NCBI RefSeq assembly: GCF_011386835.1
Contig: NC_088809.1
Coordinates: 5,341,001-5,405,000 of the forward strand
Length of the DNA: 64,000 bases
From: Chrysemys picta bellii
Lineage: Eukaryota; Chordata; Testudines; Emydidae
Reading direction: 5' to 3'
This document shows, piece after piece, positions 47,601 to 59,600 of the stretch; positions within the stretch are counted from its first letter, which is position 1; the number at the start of each line of letters is the position of its first letter. Both the position numbers and the translations under genes were made by a program. The notes below the pieces were generated by a model, which worked only from the letters and a program-made list of their open reading frames with translations, had not been told where the DNA came from and did no database searches.

Positions 47601-50600
47601 GAAAAACTGTTACCTCATTGAAATGCATTACCATTATGGAGAGATTTTCCAGATGTTCTGATGAAGACTCTCAGAAAATAAGTAATAAAACATATATTGG
47701 GCCAAATCTTCTTTTGCCAAACTGAAAAGGATTTGATCCATTAACTTCAGTACATTGTATATTTGCTTCACTCCAAGTCAATATTTACCTCTCTGGTCAA
47801 TAAAGTTTGTTTTTCACCGTAACAAAAGTCAATATTTACTTATTATTTTTAGTCTGGTGACAATGTACTGAATTCTGTTTTTCTAGCAGTTTGGAGTCTT
47901 TCATTTCTTTTGGAAAAGAGTTTGGTTTAGCAGATGTCTGTTACTTTATTACGAAGCCTTTTCCACAACTGGAGGAATTTGTCCAGCATATAATAAACTT
48001 TAACAGGATTATGAGCACAACAGTTTACAAGCACAAAAAAGAATAAATTAGAAAAATTGGTAAATTGAGTAAATATAGTACTGAATTAAGCAATGATTGC
48101 ATAACCCCATAGAGTGGGTATTATTCTTTGTTTGCATTTTAAGATCGCATCTTCTCTGATTTCCATGGATCTGAAATGCCAAACCACATAACAAATATTT
48201 ATGGCCAGATCCTCTGGCTGTTAATTCTCTTTCAAAGTCAATAAAAATGTGCAAGTTCATACCGGCTAGTGATCTAAATTTATATATTTACTGATTTGAA
48301 TGATCAGACTGAAGGAGGACTGCAGAAGTTTAACTGTAAGTAGACTTTGGCTCCTAACAGTATTAATGGGAGTTATCATTGGTCAAATCCTTCATACATC
48401 CTGAGAAAATGCTTCCCTTCTTTAATAAACACTTAATTCTGTGCCCATCCCAAGTTCCCACAAAATCAGCAGGAGTGTGGGTTGCATATGAATTGGAAAA
48501 GTGAGTCATTTTTCTGAAAATAACTATACAGGTTGAACCTCTCTAGTCTGGCACCTTCGGGACCTGACCGGTGCCGAGCCAGAGAATTTGCCGAACCATT
48601 TTCTGAAAATAATTATACAGTACTGTAGCAAGCGGGTCTCTTTTTATTTTTATCTCACTAAAGCGAATAAACAGAACAATGCTTGCAACGCCGCCTAGCC
48701 AAGGTTTACTGGCTCTCTTCATAACAAAGTATTAGTGTTGTTACACAATTTTACTGTATTGGCATAAGGAAATAAATAGCTAAAGCATAAAAAACATAAA
48801 ATGATATGAAAAAGAAATAGATAATAATACAGGTAAATCTATAATTTACTCACCTAAAATGATGCCTGAATTCCGCTTCCAAAGGGATGTGACAACCGCT
48901 AACTCAAATTACATTTGAGTTACATCTGGGGTCTCTGCTGTAGGTATATCCAGGGTAGATGAAGTGGAGGCAATGGGATTTTTGATTGTAGCGTGCTGCT
49001 CACCGCTCTTCTTCGCTACCTTCCAGCTTGGCTTGTCTTATTTATTTTGATTTTTCTTTAATTAGTTTTTCTTGTATCATGTAGAGAGACGTGATCTCTT
49101 GCTTAGAAATGAAATGTCTTTGCTCCAGTCCTTCTATTAAATTTGTTGCCAACTGAATGCATTTATCGATAGAAATTTTTTCTACGATATCCTCATCATC
49201 ATCTTCATCACCATCACTGGCTTCTTCGTTATCTTTGGTTTTTTCCTGCTGTATCATTTGCACAATTTCTTCATCCGTCATTTGATTAGCAATTGGTGCA
49301 TCTTTGTCGACTTCCATCTAATCTAGTAAATTTTCCTCTCCCAAATTCTTGGCCAGCTCAAGCACTACAGGGTGGGACATACCACTGGCATACTCCATTA
49401 ACTCACTAACAATGTTTTGGTTTTCAGACACTTGAAATCCGGTGAAATCGTTCTCGTCATTGCTTTAGGATGGGCAGAGCAATTGTTGAGAATCAGCACA
49501 ATTTTGCACTTCAGATCCAGACCTACTGAGGTGCAATGGGCTCTTGCCTCCGGTACAAAATATTTCTCAAACCACTCGAGACATAGATTAGTCGTTATCC
49601 ATCCCTTTTTGTTGCTACGGTATATCGCTGGGAATATTTTCACCCCTTTGAATGCCCTTGGGTTCACACTCTTCCCAATAACCATGAGCTTGCATTTGTG
49701 TGTACCTGCTGCGTTGCTACAACCAAGGACAGTTACCCTGTCCTTCAACTCCTTCGTACCAGATGGTGGCTCCTCTGCATGAGTAGCCAACATTTTTTTT
49801 AGGCGTACAATGCCAATAGAGAGCAGTTTCATCGGCGTTGTATACCTGCTCTGGGGATAACTTCTCATTTGCAACTAACTGTGCAAATTCATCAACGTAG
49901 TTAGCGGCAGCTTCCATATCTGCACTTCTTTTTTCATCGCACACACAATGTAGACTAATGCCGGGCCTGTTTTTAAATTTCTGAAGCCATCCTTGCGAAT
50001 AGTCACACTCATGCTACAGGTTAAGTTCTTTGTGGAATATTTTTGCTTGTGCCATCATCATCTTGCCTGAAATGCTAACACTATCGTTCCTATGAAGCTT
50101 GAACCAATGTATAAGCGCACTATCTAAATCGCTGCTTTTCCCCTCCGTCAATGTCATTCTTTTTTTACTGTCACTTTTGGCAAAAAAATTAAGGATTTGA
50201 TTCTTTTGCTTCTTCAAATCATACACTGTAGATGACCCTATATTGTAAAACTCACACAAGGCACGCACCGATGTGCCCTTTTCCAATTTCTGCAACAATT
50301 CTACCTTTACTATATTGACATTGACACTAACTAAGATCATGCCAGACCACAGATGTTGCCGGTCCAGAGAGTGCCGGACTAGAACCTGTAGGTACATCCC
50401 AGAATGGAGTTTTGGGCCCTGCAGTGGTTTCTCACAGTGACAATGATCAAAGTAATTTTTTTTGTTTCATTCATTTAATATTTCTTACTTTCTTTCTTTT
50501 TCTTTTTTTTGAAGGAAACTTGGTTGAAAGAGTTTGACCCTCTTGCTGTGGAGTTAACGGTTTCAGTATTTTATGGCCTTGAAAAACTGTGTTCCAAGAC

Positions 50601-53600
50601 TAGCTCTTTTAAACCCTCTCTTGTACAGAAAACCAAAGGGAAAACAGCAAATAAAAGTGAAACCACTGAATTTACTGTTCAGTTCAATGGTATGAATCTT
50701 TTAGTCTATTATCTGTTGGTATGCATTCTATTTTGTTGTTGTACTTCAAAAAAAAAAGGATTTTTAATATTTTCAACTCTTTTTGATCCTAGCATAAATA
50801 TTTTAAGTTCAAATATATTTAGTAGATCTTTTTTTTTTAAAGATAAGCTTTCAATTGATTCATGGTGAGCCATCATAGGTTCCCTTTGTATGATGTTATC
50901 ATTTTGGTCCTTACTTCCCTTCAGCGTTTTCAACATAAAATTATGAAGTCTTGTTTGAAATGTCTCATCCAGTGGTGGATGAGGGTTAACTTGGGGTCCT
51001 CCAAAACCCTTTGTATTATCTATGAGCATGTCTACACTACAAACTTTAATCAACCTATGTTAGGTGATGGTCAGCTTACAGCCACTGCAGTAATTACTGC
51101 AGCGGTTCGTGTCCACACTACCCTCCTTCTGTCGGTGATGCGCATTCTCACCAGGAGCACTTCCACTGACTTAAGAGGGAGGGGCAGTGTGAAGGGCTGA
51201 GAGCCCGGGCACTTAGCTCCTTGCACAGCTCCCTGCCAGGAGCCTGGCTGCCCTCCGGTTCCCTGCTCCCTGCCAGGAGCCCAGCTGCCCCCTGGTCAGA
51301 CAGACTCTTCTTCTCAACCAGAGTTGCCACTCACTTGCCTTATACTAGGGTCAGAGTGGATTAAGTCAAAGTGTGCCTTAGCTCCACCAGCACTATGGAA
51401 TCTCAAACACATCCATTTGTTTCCCATCAAGCATATTCAAAAGACAAATAGAAACATTAAAACTGCAGCCCCAACATTTTATTCTAAGCAAAACAGGTTA
51501 TTTTCTCTCCCACTGTGTATCATCCCCACTCCTGAGCTGCCACGTTTGCCTCCCATCCACAAATGGGCTTTGAAGACCCCTTCTTCATATATGGTGGGCA
51601 TATCACCTGTTTCCTTATATCCATAGACAAATATTTTTATTTATACATTATTGGGCATTATAATTTGGCTGTATGCTTTCTTGAAATTAAAGAAAAAAGC
51701 TAGTGGAGTTATGCCAGAGATCTATTTGGCTGACTATCTCTCATTTCTTTTCTTCATCATTTCTTTTCCTCCTTACTGATTTTTCTTCTCTTCTCTCCTG
51801 ATTTTTCATGCTAATATTTGCTCTTTAAGGCTTTTATCCTTTCACCCCTCCTCTATCTTCAAGGCCTTTCCTTCTGTTCTAATTTTTTATCTTTTCAGTT
51901 TTGTATTTTCCCTCCTGTAAGGCCCCTATCAATTTTTCCTGTTAATATTTTTTTTCTTTCCTATGTGGTACTTTGCTGTGTCTTCTCCCTTCCTTTAGTC
52001 AAAATTCTTCCCTTTCTATTAGCCTCCTCAGCCTCAGGTTTTGCCCCTGGAAGGAAGGATGGTCCAGTGGTTAGAGTACTGGCTTGAGCCATGGGGAAAC
52101 CCAGGTTCCATTCCTGCTCTACAACAGCAATCCTAGGTTATTGTGGTCAAATCACTTAGCCTCTCTGTCCTTCATTTCCCCATCTGTAAAATATTTTTTT
52201 TAATAATAAAGAATGTGAAGCTCTTCAGTACTAGGATAATGGGAGCCATATAAGGACCTTAGATAAATATGGGAGTGCCAAGTGAGTGGGCCCTGTTGGT
52301 CCACCTACATTCTCTTATCTTTCTTCTAGCTTCAGTGCTGCCTGCAATGTGCTATTGCCATCTGCAGGGGGGAGAAGTGCCTCAGCACCATCGCTGAAAT
52401 CAGATCTGTGGTAGTGGCCCAACCTCTTCCTGTTCTGCCAGAGTGTACTGCTGAAAGAGAGAGAGTGTTTGCTCCTAACCCTGTCAATCCACTTTGTGCA
52501 CAAACCTGGGTCTTCTCTACGTGATGGGCTCATATTGGAGAAAGAAATACACTTCCCCCAAATCTACTCCTCTTCACAGCCTAGGCACCAGATGCTCAGT
52601 GGCCTTGGATTCTGTAGTTTCTGGTCCTTTTGATTCTATCCATCCTAGCCTGTGTCCAGGTTCCATCCATCCCCTTTCAAAGGGGGTACTGTTCCCCTAC
52701 CAATTCTTGCTAAATGGCTGTCTCATAAATGGGCAACTAAATTAAAATGTCCTTTTTAAAAGGGAATTAATGAGCATGTGTGGAGGCATTGAAGAAAGGA
52801 GAGTTCCTGTCCAAAAGAATGAAACCTCTACTAGTTACAGGACCAAGTTTTTCATGTAAAGGAAAATGATATTTGATATGAGAATTTTGTCAGCTTAGAT
52901 AAGAGACAAAATTATTGAACTTTGTGATTCTAAGAACCTTTATAGTCTTAAAAAAATCCTCTAGATGAAGGTTTCTTTTCATGTAATCATCTAGTTAAAG
53001 CTATAATCTCCCCCAGCTGTTGGTATATGCTTCCGTGGAAAGACAGAGTCAACTTGCCCTTTGGTTGCTGGAGTGAAAGGTTACTGAGTATCTTTTCATT
53101 ACAGTTGTCATAAAGCTTAGATAATGTAACCAGCAACATTCCTCTGTGAGCCTGGTGGCCAAATAAAATAGTCCAGTTGCACAAGTTATACCAAGAAAAG
53201 GGAGAATCCTTTATTAAAAATGTAATGTCTCTTGTAGCTATTATTCCGTTTCCGTCTTAAAATGGCACTGAATTATAAATGGGTACCTGGGGCCTGATTA
53301 TATGAGTTGCTGAGGTCCTCAACTGCCATTGATGTCAGTGAGAATTGAGTGTGTACAGGATCTTGCAGGATCTGGCTCTAATGTCCCAGTTCTAAAATCT
53401 TTAGATGTTAAAAACATCAGAATGGTGTAGGTCAATTATACTTTGTTTTTAAATGAGAGTGGTTGGGGGCCTTCTAAAATATTTTTTGGTTGCCATATGG
53501 AACTATAATTTTGGAATTGTGGAATTTTCCAATTCTTTGTTTCGATTTGTTAAACTGGGAGTGAACCTGCCCCTCACTACCTGACTTTGGATTTAAATTT

Positions 53601-56600
53601 GGTGTAAAGGATTAACAAGACCGCACTGAAAACCAGGCATTAGTTGAACTACGCTGGGTAAATAAATTAACCCCTAATATTGCTCAGAATTTAAATATCA
53701 CTTGTTAAGTCGATGTTAAATTAAATTAACAATCTCTTTTTGTTTTGTAATACACTGTACAAGCCAACCAATGGATGCTGAAATTGACTAATTCCCTAAA
53801 CAAAATGGAGTGGTTTAAATAAAACTCATAAGCTATTTATTGCAAGTATACTACAAATCATTAGAGATTAGCTCTGTTATACAGCAAGACACAATATTAA
53901 AATATCTTTTTTTCCTTGTGAGGAACTGAAGTGTACTGCTGCTTATGGTTTCCATTAATGGGTGTGCCTATTATGTATAACTGAGGAGAGCAGGGTTAGA
54001 AGAAACTTACCAGCACACACAGGGCAGGATGGTGTTCCCATTGAAATCAGTGGAAAAGCTTCCATTGACAGCAGAAAGGAGAGAGTAAAGAGTATTTAGT
54101 AGGATGCTAAAGGCCCAGTCCTACTCACAATTAAGTCAAGCTTATGCTCCAATACATCTGTTAGTCTATAAGGTGCCACAGGACTCTTTGTCGCTTTTTA
54201 CATCTAGAAAGTGGCTTATGTGGAAACAGAGTGAAGGGATTGGACAAAGATTGTCGGAAAGGGTTTCAGTGGTATTAGTGGGAAGCTCAAGCTTGAATTT
54301 TCTTGACTACTTTAGTATAATGATCAGTGAAATAAATAACAGATTTGTTTAATAATGTTTAACTTTGTTTATGTTAAGAAACATTTGCCTTTGATTCTCT
54401 GGATCCATCTGAGTTTATAAATATGGCAGAAGCTAAACCCTATATTGTATTACAAGTAGTTTACAAGTCTAAAGGCAAAGGTATGTAATTTTTCCTTCAT
54501 ATTTTATCAAAACTGTATATTAAAGACAGAAATAATAAGTGATGCATGTAAAATGTATTGAGCAACAAGTTCCGCAAGGAATTTACTGCATATTCAGCAA
54601 TGCAGCCCATTTTCTAATGTTATTCCTGCAAACACTAATGACTAATGTATCTTGAGTAATTTTTCTCAAGTGAGTGGTCCTATTGGAGGCAATGGGTTTA
54701 TTTATGTAAAATGTTACTCGTATAAGTTTACAAGATCAAGGCTTTTTTGGCCTAAGTTGTGTAAAAACAAGGATATTGGCTTAGTTAAGGAAAGTCCTTT
54801 ACTTAATTTCCGGGTTTAACTCTCTACTTTTCAGTTTTATAAATGGAGAAGCCCTAGATGGAGGGGCGATATCAAATGTTTTGTATTGTTCCTGGGATCC
54901 TGGTGGTGCAATCCAGAACTCTTCTAAAATGTATAACTTGTATCTATAATATGCTGACTCCTGCTCCCATTGAAGTCAGTGGCAAAACTTCCACTGACTC
55001 TAATGGGAACAGCAGCAAGTCTGTGTTTTCTAACATTTTTGAGGTAAGTATTATACTGCTGCTACAGATAGGTTAGAAAGTTTCCCAAGGATCTTATAAG
55101 AAATTTATTGTGGAAAGTGAAGGATTAGGGCTCCATTCTGCAAGGTGCAGAGCACCAGGTGCCATTTTTCTGATCATCCTCCATTCCCAAGGACTTCAGT
55201 GAGAGTTAGGGTCTTCAGCAGCGTGCCGGAAGGGCTCAGAATCTTGCAGGATTGAACACTAATAGTATTTTGCGAGACATGCACGTGTAGACAGTTATTC
55301 AACATATTTCTCCATACTGAATTATACAAAATTGTGTAGTGGTTTTCCTATGTGTACAAATAAATAGAAACCAGGATAAGGCCACTGAATTCATTTCAGC
55401 TTGTTACTTGGAGTCATCTATCGAAGGTGCCTATTATCTTAATATCGATAGGGCCAGTTTCTGCCACCCTTACTCACATCAACTAATCTATTACTCCATA
55501 TGTAGGCCAACTGCAGTCAATAGGACTACTTGTGAAGTAAAACCCTTACACTGAGTAGTATATTAGAATTCATCTTGGCTTCTATATGTAACACTTCTTA
55601 AAAGATGCTATAAAGATGAAACTTAGAAGCAATTTTAATATACCTGGCCAATGCACTGTACATGATTTGAATAGTTATGAGTAATAAGCCCTTATGTGTG
55701 TTTTGTATATGTATGTTTTGTAGACTCACTGACTCTCGGATAGCAAATGGTGGATGTATTTCAGCAAGAAACTACAAATATTAGAGCTATCTGGACACCT
55801 AAAGCGTTTTCTACACTTGTTCCACTGCATCCTGGGAAACTTCCTTATAACATTATGGATTATACTTTGAAGCATGTCTCAAAAGGTAATTTGAAAAATT
55901 AAAGCGGTCACAGTTCTATAGATGAGAAAAATACACTCTTGAATAATGTATCAAATGTTAGCAGCAGTCTAAAATCTTGTCAACTTCTCAATAAGAGTTC
56001 CTTTAGTTATTTTTTGTAGTGATTATTAAGTAATGGAACACTGAGAAGATGGTGGGTCTGATACTTAACTGTCTTGCATCTTGTGTAGCCATTCACACCT
56101 ATGCAAAGTAAGTATAAAATGCTACCACCAGTCTAAGTGGACATTTCTGACTTGGAAGCATTCACTCACTTTGCACAGATGTAAATGATTACACAGATGC
56201 TAGGCAGTGGACAGAGAGTCAGACTCTGGGTTGTTTTTTTTTTGAGGCAACATGTGGAATTCTTATTTTTCTATAACCATGAATTTAAGTGAAAGTCTAC
56301 ACTGACCTTGACCACATTCTGTAGCAAAACAGGAAGAGTGGCAAATGTTTTCTCAGTCAAATAAATTCTTTTTTAAAGTATGAGTACAATGCTTTTTCAT
56401 ATCCAGGTTTTTGACTCAATGGCCAGTGTAACCTTCAAATAATGTTCCTTTTTAGGGGCTTGAATTGTGTATGGTTCTAAGCATCCTTTACTATTGTTGA
56501 TTTGAGTGGAAGTTCAGGGTTCTTGGTACATCAAAGGGTTGGACCCTTAGAACCTCCTAGTTTAATTTTTTGTAATATTGGAATTTGAAAGGCAGAGCAG

Positions 56601-59600
56601 CTCCAACATAAAATACAGTCTATGCACAGCTGTAAATCTTTTAATAGTATTAATAATAGAACTTACATTCTTCAAAGCACTAAATATATATTAACTATTT
56701 AATTTGCACAACCCTGTATGAGATAGGTAAGTAAATGTTGTTGTTACCTCTCATAAGGTATTTGATCCTGTTTATTTACAAAGAATTATACAAAGTCTTT
56801 TTTCTCTGTACATATCTCAAAAGGTCATTTGCAGTAGTATCAAACAAGAGGGGACAGTTTTCTTGCTCACAGTTTCAAGCCTGCCTTTCCACCAGTGTCT
56901 GCCCCAAAAGCTCTCTCTCTTGGCTTTTCCTCAGGACCACACTACAAGTGCCTTTCTTTCTGTTTCCTTGTTCTGCTTGCTACTTTCTCAGCTTTATGCC
57001 TCCAGCATAACAATATTAATATTCTCATTTTACAGATGTGGTATATGAGACATAGATGTTAAAGTTAAAATTGTAAGTCTTGGTTGCCTGAACTAAACCC
57101 ACATACAGGTAGCTAAATAAGAGGTCTACCTTTGAGGGGTGCCAAGTGCTTCATATCACCTGTTAACTTAATTTGGGACACCTGAACGCCTCTGGAAAAT
57201 CAGGTCTTTTACGGTGTATAAATATGGATATAAGCACTCAGATTTTTTCATTTTGGCCTAAGAGGCTCAGTCAAGACTGCACATCAAGGAAGTAGCAAAG
57301 CCTGGATTAAAAACGGGCACTTCTGGACACAGTATAAGACATAAGTAACAACTACTGCAGTGGTTCCCAAACTTTAACAGCCCGTGAACCCCTTTCACTA
57401 AATTGTGAAATCTCGTGAACCCCCTCCTAAAAATGAATATTTTCAGGGATTTAACTTTAAATTTCCTCAGTGTGATGGATGACCCGCTCTTCCCGGGGCT
57501 CGGGCTGCCAGCCCTGCGTGGGGAGTGCTGGGGTTCGGACTGCTGGCTCCCCCGCTGACGGGGGCGGGGCTCGGGCTGCCAGCCCCAACTGCCCGGCCCC
57601 GCTCTCCCTGGGGCTCGGGGTGTCTGCCCTGCAACCAGGTCCCACCTGCTGTCTCTAATCCCCGGGGTCCTCTGTCTGCCATTAGTGAAATTTTTCTGGC
57701 AAACCCCCTGTAACGTTCTGCGAACCCCCAGGGGTTCGCGAACCCCAGTTTGGGGACCACTGAACTACTGTTTTGTAATTCCTGCCTTTGGCCTCTGTAC
57801 TGAGTAAACCATACCACAGCTTGTAAAATATTAAATTAAAAATTAATTTCAGTTGCAGCTTTGATGGTGGGTTGCTGGAGGTGAGGACAGAGCAAATGGA
57901 GGTGTCAAGTGTGACAACTAGGTTGAGGACCGACAACAGATGACACTGGGATTTGGGGACAGGCAGAACAACAGAAGATTCTGGAACCAGGAAGTTGTAC
58001 AATGTCAGGGAACAGAATAGCCACAAGAAATGTAGACTAAAAGGATAAACCAATAGAAAAAAGGAAAGAGCAACAGAACAAGAAAAGGGGAAAGATCTAG
58101 GCAAAGCACCAAAATAATTATTTTCATTTTTATTTTGTATTGAATTTAAAAATCAGTGGGTCATATTCTGGCTGGTGTATTGAAACAACTATAATGGATC
58201 TCCAAAACAGCCAGATATATATATGGTGCCAAAGCAGCATTTACATTTTCTGTGTTTTGGCCAAGGCTAGCCCCAGTCATACAGCCTGAACTAAGATCAG
58301 GGATAGTCTGCACTGGAGCTGACATAAAGGCCATTGCCAGGTCAGGGTCTAGATGATAATATACTTGTTGTCCAGACCATGGACCCCAGGTCATACCTAA
58401 TAACGCCTCTTTGTGGTTCTTGACACAGAGGACCTGCAGAGTGATTTCTGTGCAGCCTTCAAGGGGGCCAGCACAAGGGGAGCCAGTTCAACACTTTAGG
58501 GGGGGGGTTGTTTAATTTTCTTAATTGATTTTTCAATGTGCTATTACATTAAATTTGCCTAAGTGATATAACAGTTTAACAGCATTTGACCTTCTGAGTA
58601 TATTTCTTCCTGTGTGGGTATACAAGTGTGCTGTTTTTTAAATGTACTGGAAAATATAACAACAATAGACAAATCAATTATATCTACAGACTTGGCCCGG
58701 GGTCATTCAAGTATCCAGTTAACTGTTTATGATACATCCAAGGAAAGACATAGACAGAGAAACAGCCAAATGAGAAGAAAAAGGTAAACACTGAAATTAT
58801 GTTCAACAGAAATATTTTTATGTTTGGATCCTGATATAATTATTGTTGCATAATTTACATTGTGCTGAAATATGATTGCAACAATTGCTTAAAGTTAAAA
58901 ATTTGGGAAGAAAATTAAATAGTTCAAATAATTTTCTACATATAGAATTATTTGCCTATGATTATTCTACAGATACATCTAATCCTTGTCTATTCCTTTT
59001 AAAATAAGTCTCTCTCTTTTGAACTTTATCCATTTTCAGCATTCAGTGCTGCAGTAAACATTTACTTCTGTAAATCTGGTTTGCTTGTAGACAGAGGCTG
59101 ACACAGTAGATTTAGTACAGCTGCAGAATTAATGTTCACACTCCCATGCTGCAGTTTTCCCATATGCTACATAAAAATGCTACACACTTTCTCACTCTAA
59201 AGCTGCGGTATTAGGGTGTTTAACTGATTTTTTGCCTTCAGCTTGGTTAATGTTTTCATTTATATACAATACAGTTTTGCACAACCTCTGCCAAACAATG
59301 TATTGCAAAATAATTTACAGTAAAACCATAATAAATGTATACAAAGTATTGATTTAGTATTAATTTTCAAACTGTGAAAGTCAGCGGATCATAAATCTGC
59401 AAATAAACTGGCCAAATGAAAGAGATAACTGACAAAAAAAATTAGTCACTAGAGAGTTGGCTGTGTTGTATATGTGCTTTTTAGATAGTTACAAGAAAAA
59501 AATATATCGGAGAAAGGTTCTGTAAATTATAAAATTAGTAACATAAAAATAATATAATACACTAAGAAATAGACCATTTCAATAAAATAGTGAAGAAAGC

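Noticed and set aside
57457..57817. 116-codon minus-strand ORF and plus-strand companion
   Set aside because: The sequence is the GC-rich interior of a MITE ending at 57762.
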